From: Purshia tridentata
Lineage: Eukaryota > Streptophyta > Magnoliopsida > Rosales > Rosaceae
DNA: 64,000 nucleotides
Assembly (NCBI GenBank): GCA_003254885.1
Contig: QANT01004717.1
Span: 1 to 64,000 of the forward strand
Direction: 5' to 3'
The translations under genes and the position numbers were made by a program. Shown here piece after piece: positions 12,691 through 24,269 of this stretch. Position 1 is the first letter of the stretch, and each line of letters starts with the position of its first letter. The notes beneath the pieces were generated by a model. That model did no database searches, was not told the origin of the DNA, and saw only the letters and a program-made list of their open reading frames with translations.

Positions 12691-13737
12691 AACGATGATG
12701 ATGGGATGAAAAGGATAACTGAGGATTTTCTCAGTTGGACGTGTGAGATTAGGCTGAGCTCTGGAAACCAAGTACGGGGATCTAGGGAACTTTGACTTGT
12801 GATTTGGTTTTATTGAATCTTTGTTTAGAAATATTATGTGTGTGCTAATACGTGAATTACATGACTATTGGAATTACTTGATTATAATGTGAATTAGATA
12901 ATTATATATATATATATAAATATGTGCATTTATCTGGACGTGCATGTATCAAAGTTGATGAGTAAGGATTGGGATTTAAATTCTGTTTTTCAAATTCATA
13001 GTGTGCGTCGGAAGAAAAGCTCCTTCAGCAGAGACTGATAAAACTATCTAAACACCAAGGCACATTTGGGACCTTCAATTACTATCAAAGTTAAGATATC
13101 TTGCACTTTAGCTATGGTTAAAGTCAAGACATATTGCAATGTCATTTATATTTCAATATACATAGTATCGTGAACTCATATTATAGAGTGATAGGGGCCA
13201 TAATGGTAAAATATATGGTATGGGACATGCGGTCTAATTGTTCTATATTTAAGTTAATAGCTATCCATATTTATGGGATTTAAATCGAAGAATTGTTGCA
13301 TAACATTTATGTATTGATAGTATTATTATATTATATATTATTTATGGAATGTTGTATGTTTTTCATTAAAGCTTCAGTTTAATCAATTCTGCATATTGAG
13401 GTTTTATGTCCCTACTAAGCCATTGGTTTGAGCTCACTCCCTGTAGATTTTGCAGGTACTCAATTGAAAGTTAGTACAGAGCTGACTGGAAGAAATCTTT
13501 TTGATTAAGCATGAACTGAGTCAGAGGTTGAATTTGGTTTGAGTCAAGAGCGGTGTTATCTAAGTTTGTAAATTAAGTTTGAATTCGGTTGTAATATGGA
13601 GTTTATTTTTATTTATTTTATTTTTCACGTCACATTCTGGTTATAGAAGCTAATTCTATAATTAGCTTCGATAATTAGAGTGTGATTCACTCCATAATCT
13701 GAGATTTACGCTTTAATCCTAGGTTGGGGGCGTGACA
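12691..13737 (-). repeat. Probable minus-strand Ty3/gypsy LTR fragment inside the copia relic
   Basis: Read on the minus strand, this block begins at 13737 with TGTCACGCCCCCAACC, a start typical of plant gypsy LTRs, and it interrupts the copia relic between LTR and gag. No clean target duplication was found, so it may be a truncated or rearranged solo LTR. It contains a (TA)n tract near 12902-12918. Confidence 0.4.
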
Positions 13738-13850
13738 TTGAGGATAAAGACTCCATGTTTGTGGCTCATGATCAAAGAGAAAGGCAAACTACCAAGGGTT
13801 CTAATGATAATAGCAAGGTTGGATCAAGTGCTACTGGTAACAGCATATAG

Positions 13851-14452
13851 TGCTACAAGTGCAAAGAGTGGGGACATATAAAGAAAGATTTTTTGACTTG
13901 GAATAAGAAGGACAGTGATAGCTTTACAGCGGTAGCGGACTGTAATGTATCTAGAGAACTTCTAACCATATCTAGAGATAACACTTCTTCTCAAGGTGAT
14001 TGAATATTGGATTGAGTTCTACTCACCATATATGCTCCAATAATGAATATCTTGAAAAGTTTTAAGAATCAAATGAAGGATCTTTCTCTTTGCCTAACGG
14101 GTCCAAGGTTAACGTCATGGAGATTAGAAAGGTGAAGATCAAAATATTCAATAGGATGGAGCATACTTTGAGTGGAGTCGCTTATGTCCCAAACCCACAA
14201 ATGAATTTGATATCCTTGAGTAGGTTGGATTCCAAGGGCTACATGATTTTGATAGCACGTGGAGTCTTGAAAATTACTCGTGTAAGCATCATCCTAAGGA
14301 AGGGAGATAAGTTTTTGGTCTATCCTAATAAAGTCTTATTTGCGAGTATAGTAGAGAGAGATGTGACATGTTTTCAAGGTTCAAACAATGGTGAGAGAGG
14401 AAATTATGCTAAAAAATGGGGTGAATCGAGGTCCTTCTTTGTTGCTAACTAG
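13851..14452 (+). pseudogene. Copia gag zinc-knuckle and gag-pre-integrase remnant
   Basis: At 13851 an in-frame stretch reads CYKCKEWGHIKKDF, a CCHC knuckle in which the last cysteine codon has become phenylalanine; a stop lies directly before it. From 14090 a frame contains TLSGVAYVPNPQMNLISLSR, matching the gag-pre-integrase region of copia polyproteins. Several stops and the missing downstream pol region show it is dead. Confidence 0.7.
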
Positions 14453-14610
14453 TAATTGGTTACACAATGCAACTACACATAGGTATTGGATATGCGAATC
14501 AAGAGAGGACCAAAGTTGCTTGATTCGAGTTATGTGTTGTTGGTACAAGGTCAACCACAATGGTATTTAATGCAAGGTAATTTGCATGGTATGTTCACCA
14601 AGGTGGAGAT

Positions 14611-15361
14611 TGTTGTGTTTTATCTCTCATTTGGAGGTGTTTCGAGTCCATGAAAATGTCCTTGGATGTTTGGTTTGGAGTTAAGAAGGTTGTAAGAGGT
14701 TCATGTTCAGGTGGAGCAACTAAAAGAATGAAAAAATCGGAAGAATAACCCTAGAGGACCCATCCTATGGTCTTGGGATCAGTCCTACAAGGGCTCTGTT
14801 AGGTGATTTTGTTGCAAAGCTCTTGGAGGATCGGTCCTATGGCTATTGGACCAGTCTTACATGTGGTTCCTCTGAATTGTTTCCTAGTATTATGAGGTTT
14901 ATGTTTTCTACTTCAATTGAATTTGTTTTATAAAGGCCTATTAGTATTAATAGGATCTTTAGGCTCTGAAAACCTAAGATAGAAAACCTAGTTTAAGTCT
15001 TCAAGGTTTTGTGATAAGCACATAATCTAGATTGGTGAGATCAAAATTAGATAATTAATCTTGGATGAGAGAGTTATAGGGTTCTTGGTACTTTGAGAGG
15101 GGGTGTACAAGGGGTTGGGTTATGTGATTTAGTCCAATTTTAATCTTATACTTGTTTATTCTCATAGTAAATAACGGAGATCTCTCTCGGGGACGTAGCC
15201 AGGAATTTTATTGAACCTTATAAAAATCTCATTGTGATTGTGTGTGTGCTTGGTTTATCTGTTTATTTGTCTTCTTGGCTTGATTGTTTTTCTTTCATCA
15301 AATTTATTACTTATTGCCTTGACGGTGAGAGTTTGGATTTAATTCCCAAACTATATCAACA
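14611..15361 (+). repeat. 3' LTR of the copia relic
   Basis: Starts TGTTGTG right after the polypurine tract. It contains a GGACGTAG block near 15193, seen in many copia LTRs, and ends in CAACA. The end position is inferred from the TG...CA rule because the 5' LTR is cut before this point. Confidence 0.55.
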
Positions 15362-16851
15362 TTATTAGTTTAGATTTATTTTCTTGCAATTTAATTATTC
15401 TAATATGCAGGTTTATTGTTATCTTATTACTTTCTTAGATTAAAGTAGTTAGATTATATGTTTTAGGTCCATACTCATACTGTTTCAATTAATTTTGAAA
15501 ATCATTTATGTTTTTATTTTATTTTTACAGTTAATTGTTTTGTTTGAGATTTTGATTTTGCACCCATCACTCACACTTTCACATTCACCCATTGTATCAC
15601 CATCACTTTAGACCATGCTACACTACCCTAAGTCCTTGCAGACAAGGCAGTTGAACCTCAACGACCGAAAGGTGTTACTTCCTTGCTCCACAGTCGTTTG
15701 ATTGGAAGTTAGTTTCATGCAATCACATTCTTTGTACACTCGGCCTTTGGCCGAGTATTGGCACTCCCCAACACAAATTTGAAGGACATCGTTTCCTCGA
15801 TCTGTGGCCTAATTGACACATGGCCATTGAGATTTTTAGTCAAACAACTAGTTAAACATGTTTATTTTGTCACACATGTTTGATTCATTAATTATTCATT
15901 TTCAGTGTGTCGTGTTATATTTGCATTCGTGTCAAGAAATTGTCAACCCAAACCCGCTAATTTCATGTTAGGTTCGAAACATTTTGTCATATCGTGTGAA
16001 AAATTGCCACCTCTAGTATATTTAGTAGCACTACTGGCTCTTTAACATCACAAAAGAGAATATAGCACAATTAGCCATTTAATAGCATTGTATTGAAAAC
16101 ATAAATAGAAAACATATAGCACAATTTTCATTATCGGAACATGTTAATCGTGCTTCTATAGAAAATGCTTTTATTTAGTAGCATTTTTATTGAAAACACT
16201 TTTATTGGGTTTTTGTTAGAAGCACATAGATTTGTATTTTTAATTTTAAAAAAATCAAAATGCAAGTGCTTTCCGACAAAAAAAAAAAAACAAAGTGATT
16301 CTTGTAATATACTTTGAATCGCGCTTCTTTGAGCAGGCGCCTCCTCAAGAAACACTAGTAAGTCTTTTTATAATCTAAAAACACATTGAACTTTTTTGTT
16401 AAACACTACTTGAAATAGCTTCTAAGCCTTCCAAAAACATTGTCAAACATGCCCATTACCTCACCCACCTCTCATCTACTCATCTAGAAATGGCAATGGT
16501 GTAAGGTTAGATTGAGTTTACTATTCTCATCCTCATCCCATTGTGTGTGGATGGAATCGTGTTGGGTGTATGGTGCCGCCCCTTACCAATTTGGAAGATA
16601 TTTTTTCTTATTAAGATAATAAAACTTAACGTAAATGCATAACATAATTATGCACATAAATTACAAGAAGAGACATCATAATATACATAAATAACAATAC
16701 TAAATTATAAAGAGGTTATATTCTCACCTACCTTATTTTTAGATCCCTCATTAAATTTGAAAAAAATATTAAAACACTCGTCACACCCCTCATTATTCTT
16801 ATAATACTCTTTAATTTATTAACTAAAACATCTACTCAATAAACACTCTTT
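15362..16851. other. Gene-free spacer
   Basis: AT-rich with no coding exon, RNA gene or transposon end that I can support. A short inverted motif CGGCCTTTGGCCG lies near 15742. Open frames are short. Confidence 0.45.
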
Positions 16852-17868
16852 GGGAATTTCTATTTATACCCAACAATCTTCTTTTATTACCCAATTTCTT
16901 AATTTACCCAACACCCAACTTTTTCAAATCAGTTTTTTCTTATTTTACCCAATCTCAATTACCATATTACCCTTATTAATAGATACCCAACCCTTTATTT
17001 TAATTTTCTCTCCTTACCCATAATTTTACACACATACCCAACAATAATAAATTTCTCTCCTAACCCAAGCATTTACACTACACCCATACCCAACACCATA
17101 CCTAATAGCTACCATATTCCCCTCACCACCATTGAATAGAACATCTAATCTCAATCCTTAAGCTTTTTATTTGTTATTTTGGACAAATTAAACGTATTTT
17201 ATGATGAGTTTGTTGTTTTTATATGAATTTTATCCATTGGTTTGAGTTTTTGGTGGATTTTTGGGTTGGATTCATTTATGCTGTCGGAGGTCATTCGGCT
17301 CTGGTCTGCCGAATTCGTCGCAAATCTTCGGTTGGCATCAATCGAACATTTGTCATTTGTTCGGCCGGCTCCAACTGAACATTTCTCATTTGTTCGGCTG
17401 GCTCCAACCGAACATTTGTCATTTGTTTGGCCGGCTCCAACCGAACATTGTAGTCGTGTTCGGTTCTGGTTCGCCGAACACATCCCGAACCAAAAATTTC
17501 TAAACGTCTAAAACATGGAAAAATGCAAAAAAATTACACAAAATGCACGCATACATCATTTGGAGGCTCATAGGGTACGATTTTACCATTTATCTACCTA
17601 AAAACCCTTATTTTGATGTTAGAGTTTAATTTGATGTTAGTGTAAATGTAAGAGAGGGTGTAAGTGTGAGAGAGGATGAGTGAGGATGGTTAGGTTAGGA
17701 TTGATAAATGAGTTGGGTATTATGTTGGGTATGGAAAGAAAATTTGATTTTTTAAAAGTTATAATTTGTCCTTAATGGTAATTTTACTAAGGGATAAAAT
17801 GGTCCATTCAAGTTTAAAATATATGTTGGGTATCAAAAGAAAATTGTTGGGTATGGCTAAAATTTCCC
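16852..17868. mobile_element. Complete non-autonomous Mutator-like element (1017 bp)
   Basis: The ends are inverted repeats: GGGAATTTCTATTTATACCC at the left and, inverted, GGGAAATTTTAGCCATACCC at the right. Similarity extends inward for at least 40 bp and more loosely beyond 100 bp. Both sides are flanked by the identical nonamer ACACTCTTT (16843-16851 and 17869-17877), the 9-bp target duplication expected of Mutator-like elements. There is no transposase; the centre holds a 33-bp minisatellite. The perfect nonamer suggests a fairly recent insertion. Confidence 0.82.
17330..17450. repeat. 33-bp minisatellite inside the Mutator-like element
   Basis: About three to four units of a 33-bp repeat reading roughly CGAACATTTGTCATTTGTTC then GGCCGGCTCCAAC. 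Because 33 is a multiple of three, all six frames stay in phase across it, which explains the repeat-like open frames on both strands. No known protein matches. Confidence 0.7.
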
Positions 17869-17877
17869 ACACTCTTT

Positions 17878-19474
17878 CCACCCCCCATAACTATTATTTC
17901 ACAAACCCAATTTTTTTCTTAATTTCTTTATTCCAAAATCACTCCAATTATATGTGATATCATTGATCAAAATCTCATGTTTTACAAAGGGTACCTCAAA
18001 ATGCTGACATGCCTAGTTAAATACTAGCATCAAGAGTGATTATACTATTTGACTCCAGCATATATACGAGTCTTTGAAAAATATAAGAGAGTAGGGATAT
18101 ATGGACCAGTTCAAGACCTATTTGGTCATTAACAACTTTTGAAACCATGGCAAACAAAAAAAAAATTGAGAAAGAGGTTATGGGGGTGGATGTGAATGAA
18201 AAGGGCATGTGGAAGAGAATATTAGAAGCAATGATATGCTCTTCCCCCAGCGTGAGATTAAAAATCACTTAACTAAACTATAGAATTTGTATGAAATTCC
18301 ACATATTCCTCATCAGTTTGATAACCTCAATTCCAAATTATTTATTATGTTTATTATTTTAAAAATATTATAGTTTCGTAGTTGTGTTTGAAATAATGAT
18401 ATTGAGAAGAGAAGAGAAAGTTTTTTAAGATTTATGAAGTTGTTGTAAGGAGGTGTGTAAGTAGAGAGGGGTACGTGGATAAAGTAGTATATTTATTTCT
18501 TTTTTTTTTAGTCGAGTACTTAGAGGTTATTTTATAAAATGATAGATTTGCTATTATTTTTTTCATTAAAATATAGGTGAAATAATTAGACAGAGGGATA
18601 AAAATATAACTACTCAAATTATAAAAGAGGCGCTATTCACACTCCCTAAATTTAATCCTCAACTCCTTTCATCTTTTTAACTCATTATAACTACTCAAAT
18701 TATAAAAGAGGTGTTATTCACACTCCCTAAATTTAATCCTCAACTCCTTTCATCTTTTTAATTCATTAATTATATTTTCATTAATTGAATGATCAATATT
18801 GCCCACATCAAAAAATAGGCAATTTTATTAAATATACCTCATTATTACAACAACAAAAAATTTTAGTTCTCAAACAAAGTTAAACTTTTATTTTATAGCT
18901 CTTTGGCCCAAATTCTGACCAATTACCTCTTCCCATTTCATTTCCCATTTTTCACTTAACCTTTTTCTTCCTCTCTCTCTCTCTATCTTTGTTTCTCTCC
19001 CCAAATTTCATATTTCCTCTCTCTCCCACCCAATATGCACAACCAATCAATCAACCATCCAATTGGTGGTAAATGTTTTTAAGAAAGATGACCCAGAAGT
19101 TGAAACAAAAAAAAAGAGTTGTGGAGAAGAAAAAAAAAATAAAGAGAGGAATATGAGTTTTGTAGTTATGAAGATTTTTCATTGATGAACTTGCTGAGTT
19201 TTGTTGTTGCATATTTGGTTGACACATACCCTGTCCTACTTAGATAACTCTTGACAATTTCCCCATGGAGGCATTTAAAGTTAAGTAGATCAAAAGTCCA
19301 AAACATCCCAGAATTTGTGGAGGAAAGAAACCATCAAAGCCAATATTGTTGATTTAAGCACCAAAAAGCCATTGTTGATTCATTTAAGATGCATTAGTAT
19401 AGAATTCATTAGTTTCTTCCAGGATTTCAATTGGATCTAATTTTCAAGTGTTTGTACAGTTTAGATATGTTTTT
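17878..19474. other. Gene-free AT-rich spacer
   Basis: No coding exon recognised. It contains the 81-bp tandem duplication at 18606-18767 and a (CT)n tract near 18972-18985. The left border of the Helitron-like element whose 3' end is at 26292 might lie in this region, but no clear TC start was found. Confidence 0.4.
18606..18767. repeat. 81-bp tandem duplication
   Basis: Two adjacent copies, starting ATAACTACTCAAATTATAAA at 18606 and 18687, differ at only a few positions. No function inferred. Confidence 0.75.
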
Positions 19475-19489
19475 GCTCACTACAAGAAA

Positions 19490-19714
19490 AAAAGGTTTAG
19501 GCTACGAAGAATTTTCGTCGACTAAAGTTACATTTCGTCAGCAAGTTTGTAGCTTAAAAATGGTATACCAAAAATTTAAACGACGAAAAAAATTATTCGT
19601 CGCCTAAAACACAATATAAAGAGACGAAATAATTTCGTCTCCTAAACTTATTTTAGGCGACGAAATAATATTTGTCGCCTAAACATACTTTAGGCGACGA
19701 AATTGTTGGTTGCC
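19490..19714. repeat. Left CACTA subterminal repeats
   Basis: Repeated TTAGGCGACGAAAT-like units in both orientations, often facing each other to form small palindromes. The nested insertion at 19720 splits this zone, which continues at about 21853-22035. Confidence 0.8.
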
Positions 19715-19719
19715 TAAAG

Positions 19720-21847
19720 TGTAACGACCCGTACCTTCTTAAGTGAATGTTAATAGGGCCCAACGTTGACTTTTGGTTCCAGCAAGACTTTAGATTTGAC
19801 TTTGGGTCCGTTAGGAAGGTCTTGAGCTCACGAGTTCATTGACACGCGGCATGGGTGATTTAGAGTTACGGTTAAAAAGTTATGAACGGGATACAAGAGC
19901 TCAAAGTTGACTTTTTAAATTGCTTGGAGTTTGGAGTTGACTTGGACATGGTTGCGTAGAGCTCGACGCCACGAATTCGTAGACACGTAGTATGCGTCGT
20001 TTGGAGCTACAGTTTGTGAAATACTGAGGTTCAAAGTGAGGAGCAAACTTGTAATTTTGAGAAAATGGTATTAAATATTCCAGAAAATTCTGGAATATTC
20101 CCCTCCCTATTTCTTCCTCTTCTTCACGCGCAGGCAGCAGGAGAAGCCCAGCCAGCCCGATACCCACTCCTCCTCTTCCCCTGCGCGACCCCCCGGCTCA
20201 TCTCCGGTCACCCAGGCCACCGACGACCCCCACCCAGCCTCCTCCCGCGCTGCCCAGCCCCTCCCTCTCCCCCTCTCTCCCACACACTCCTCTTCTCTCT
20301 CTCGAGTGCTCTCCTCTGTTCCTCTTTGTGAGTGAAATACGACCCATTTCTGAGCTCCAAATGAGAAAACTCAAAACTAGAGAAATGTTCCTTTATGTGT
20401 CTAGTTTCTACCCTCCAAAAATCAGATCGATTCGTTGAGTATTGAGACCTGTAGAGGCTTCGCACTGTTGCTGACTCAAGCAGGTCCGCCGATTTTCCTC
20501 CCTTGGTTTCGGCCTCCTTTGAGCTTCAATCTTCAAGGTTTTTGGTGGGTTTTTCTCCACTAGGTATGGGCTTTCTTTTCCCTCTAATTATAGGATTGAA
20601 ACTTTGGGGGTTGGAGACCCATTTCGGGTTTGACTTGATTAAGTGAAATTGATGGTTATTTTGTGCAATTGAAGGATAAGACACGAATTTAGAGTGATTA
20701 GGGACTAGATTGGTGAATTGAATTTGAGGAATTTGAAGAATTTGGAAGTGTGAGATTTTGGGGGTTATGTCATTTTCGGGTTTAGGTGTTTTAGGTAATT
20801 TTTGTCACTAGAAACCTCTAATTGAAGTTTGGAACGAGAAATTTAGGAAAATTAGAGGGAAAAGAAAGCCCATACCTAGTGGAGAAAAACCCACCAAAAA
20901 CCTTGAAGATTGGAGCTCAAAGGAGGCCGAAACCAAGGGAGGAAAAATCAGCGGACCTGCTTGAGTCAGCAACAGTGCGAAGCCTCTACAGGTCTCAATA
21001 CTCAACGAATCGATCTGATTTTTGGAGGGTAGAAACTAGACACATAAAGGAACATTTCTCTAGTTTTGAGTTTTCTCATTTGGAGCTCAGAAATGGGTCG
21101 TATTTCACTCACAAAGAGGAACAGAGGAGAGCACTCAAGAGAGAGAAGAAGAGTGTGTGGGAGAGAGGAGAGGGAGGGGCTGGGCAGCGCGGGAGGAGGC
21201 TGGGTGGGGGTCGCCGGTGGCCTGGGTGACCGGAGATGAGCCGGGGGGTCGCGCNGGAGAGCACTCGAGAGAGAGAAGAAGAGTGTGTGGGAGAGAGGAG
21301 AGGGAGGGGCTGGGCAGCGCGGGAGGAGGCTGGGTGGGGGTCGCCGGTGGCCTGGGTGACCGGAGATGAGCCGGGGGGTCGCGCAGGGGAAGAGGGGGAG
21401 TGGGTATCGGGCTGGCTGGGCTTCTCCTGTTGCCTGCGCGTGAAGAAGAGGAAGAAATAGGGAGGGGAATATTCCAGAATTTTCTGGAATATTTAATACC
21501 ATTTTCTCAAAATTACAAGTTTGCCCCTCACTTTGAACCTCCGTATTTCACAAACCGTAGCTCCAAACGACGCATACTACGTGTCTACGAATTCGTGGCG
21601 TCGAGCTCTACGCAACCATGTCCAAGTCAACTCCAAACTCCAAGCAATTTAAAAAGTCAACTTTGAGCTCTTGTATCCCGTTCATAACTTTTTAACCGTA
21701 ACTCTAAATCACCCATGCCGCGTGTCAATGAACTCGTGAGCTCAAGACCTTCCTAACGAACCCAAAGTCAAATCTAAAGTCTTGCTGGAACCAAAAGTCA
21801 ACGTTGGACCCTATTAACATTCACTTAAGAAGGTACGGGTCGTTACA
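19720..21847. mobile_element. Palindromic inverted-LTR element nested in the CACTA transposon
   Basis: Left arm 19720-20589 begins TGTAACGACCCGTACC, a gypsy LTR start. Right arm 20850-21847 is its reverse complement and ends GGTACGGGTCGTTACA. The loop is about 260 bp. The pentamer TAAAG flanks both sides (19715-19719 and 21848-21852), as expected of integrase-made target duplications. So both outer ends are U3-type LTR starts rather than one U3 and one U5 end. The right arm carries an extra direct duplication of about 129 bp (21126-21254 and 21256-21384) separated by an ambiguous base. No protein domain is encoded; long open frames in the arms come from GC-rich low-complexity sequence. Confidence 0.8.
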
Positions 21848-22359
21848 TAAAGTGAGTTTAGGAGACGAAATTAAATGTTCGTCGCCTAAAGTATGTTTTA
21901 GGCAACGAAATTGTTAGTCGCCTAAAATAAGTTTAAAAAACGAAATCAAATATTTTTCGTCTAAGATCTTAGGCGACCAAAATGTTGGTCACCTAAAATC
22001 TTAGGCGACGAAATTGTTGGTCGCCTAAAGTAATTTATTTATTATAATTAATTAATTATTAATTTATTTTTTTGAGCCTTTTATCCTAAAACTTAAGCTT
22101 AACTTAAATGAACTAATTGTTTTTTTTTATAAAATTATAATTTCACTTTCATAGTATAAAAATAAATGTAATAAGCAATAATTGAATTAAATGAAGACAA
22201 TATAATATATATAACAAAATCATACATACATCTCGTTTATATATTTACCATAATATACACATTGATATTCAATATATCAAAAAATGTGAACATTAAACAA
22301 AAAAGTTTAAATCTATTAAACGAAAAAAATAAAAAAAAACTTGTCTAAATATATGTGCA

Positions 22360-23230
22360 ATTCCATCAAAATCTGCATGCAGTATCACCTCCATCTCCAT
22401 GCTGAGAAGGGTTTCTGTTAATGGCATTTGCAACATCAGCCACATACATTCGTGTGGTTACAGACTATGAAAGTAAACATAAGAAGCAACCAATTTGACC
22501 TTAACACCACAAAAAAGAAATTCAGCTGACAATAACAGCACAATTTGACCTTGTAACTCATAAACCAGAGAATACCTGCTCGAATGCAAATCTTCCAACA
22601 GCCTCAAATTTTTGACTAATGTTGAGTTCTTTCCCAGCCACCCTCCAAATCTATTAAAATTCCTTTCTCCCTGCATAATAAGGCCAACTTGTGACTATAA
22701 GCATAAACCTCAATGCATATATAACATTTAAGACATAAAAAACCAAACATCTAAATTTCCTAATTACAAAGAAAATAGCCATACCTCAGAGAAAAAAAAA
22801 AAAACCACCATTGCAGAGACCACCTCTACTAAAAGAAAAACACCACTGTAGAGATACTCATTTAATACCCAGAAAAATTAATAAAAATAAAGAAGAAGAA
22901 TTCGAAGGACAACCCAGAAAAATCAAACGCCAACCTAGCAGAATCAAAGTGGCCAAAACTGGAAAAAAAAAGAAAAGAAAAGAAAGATAAAAGACAACGA
23001 AACCGATTAACTTGGGATTTCTGGGCGGAGAGAGAGTGAGGCAACTGAGAGAGGGAGCGGCGCGGCAGTCGGGTGGCGATCGGAGCTTCTACAGGGGTTG
23101 GGTTTTGCTGGGTTGGAATCGGGAAGGAGAGGGCCGGGATGGGGTCTGCCGGGAGAGAGCTAGGGAGGAAGAAATGAAGAAATCGGGGGGCGGCGTCTGC
23201 GGGAGAGAAGATGAAAGGGAATCTGGAAAA
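22360..23230 (-). other. CACTA internal sequence with unrecognised exon-like segments
   Basis: On the minus strand there are splice-like borders and short frames, for example one ending near 22375 that includes MYVADVANAINRNPSQHGDG, and a GC-richer head near 23000-23230. These could be a decayed element protein or captured host exons. I do not recognise the product and no continuous model could be built. Confidence 0.3.
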
Positions 23231-23448
23231 TTTCAGAACTTTAGGCGACGAAGTGCATTTCGTCTCCTAAAACGACTTTAGGCAACCAATCACACATACT
23301 TCGTTGACTAAAGTCACTTTAGGAGACGAAACGCAGTTCGTCTCCCAAAGTTCTGAAATCTTTTGCGGCAATATCTCCCGCCTATTTTTTAAACTTTAGG
23401 CTACGAAATTATTTCGTCGCCTAAATGTAGTATTTTGATTTTTGTATA

Positions 23449-24260
23449 AATTTGACTACCGTTACCTCACTTTTATATCTCTAATTGAATTAAATTTTTG
23501 TAAGAATAAACTTCAAGTAGGGAGCTAAAAAATAAACGGTTTGGATTGTTAAAAACACGATCGACATGTGAGCTTCTACATATAAATACACTTATAAAAG
23601 TATTATTCTATTAATTTTTTCGTTGAAACTATGTCATTTCAATAATCGTAAAGATTACAAAGTGGTTTCAACAATCGAAGCTGTTCATTTTCTATAATCA
23701 TACTCAAAGATCATTCCTATAAAAAATCGGTCAAATCGAAATTCATTTATCCGTTCAATTATCATTAGAAAACCACGATTGTTCATAAATTTGACCGCCG
23801 TTACCTCACTTCTACATTTTTCATTGAGCTAAATATTTGCAAGAATGATCTTTATGTGGGGAACTAAAAATAAACGGTTTGAATCGTTAAAAACACTATC
23901 AAGATGTGAACTTCTGTATATAAATACCCTTCAAGAGTATAATTGGATTAACTTTTTGTTGAAACCTTGTTGTTTCAATAATTGTGAAGACTACAATGTG
24001 ATTTCAATGATCGGAGCCATTCATTTTCTATGTTTATACTCAAAGATCATCCCTACAAAAATTGGGCCAAATTGGAATTCATCTACCCATTTGATTATCA
24101 TTAGAAAAACTACGATCACCGTTCCTAACTTCTACATCTCCGATTGAGCTAATTTTTTGCAAATATGATCTTTAAGTGGAGAATTGAAGAATGAACGGTT
24201 TAGATCTTTTAAAAGACAATCAAGATGTAAGCTTCTCCATATATAAATATTTACACAAAA
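23449..24260. repeat. Three tandem units of about 335 bp inside the CACTA element
   Basis: Units starting near 23449, 23788 and 24115 share GACCGCCGTTACCTCACTTC, AATAAACGGTTTG and a TATAAATA block in the same order. The third is shorter. They have diverged clearly from one another. Confidence 0.65.
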
Positions 24261-24269
24261 AAATAGCAC

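Larger units (their letters stand above)
12197..15361 (+). mobile_element. Decayed Ty1/copia retrotransposon relic with LTR pair
   Basis: Two direct repeats starting TGTTGTGTTTT (12197 and 14611) run in parallel for about 500 bp, through the shared CTTATACTTGTTTATTCTCA. The 3' copy is preceded by AAGGTGGAGAT, the typical copia polypurine tract, and probably ends in CAACA at 15361, giving an LTR of about 750 bp; the 5' copy is cut at about 12690. Between them are a gag zinc-knuckle remnant (13851-13892) and a gag-pre-integrase remnant (about 14090-14350). Integrase, reverse transcriptase and RNase H are missing. Flanking pentamers TTAAT and TTATT differ by one base and may be a decayed target duplication. 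Non-functional. Confidence 0.7.

Noticed and set aside
17330-17450. Regularly repeated units that could be mistaken for a CRISPR array
   Set aside because: The units are contiguous with no spacers, the setting is a plant nuclear transposon, and no cas genes exist.
20065-21502. Proline/arginine-rich open frames of 70-166 codons in the inverted LTR arms
   Set aside because: The same frames appear mirrored in both arms, consist of low-complexity GC-rich LTR sequence, and one crosses an ambiguous base.
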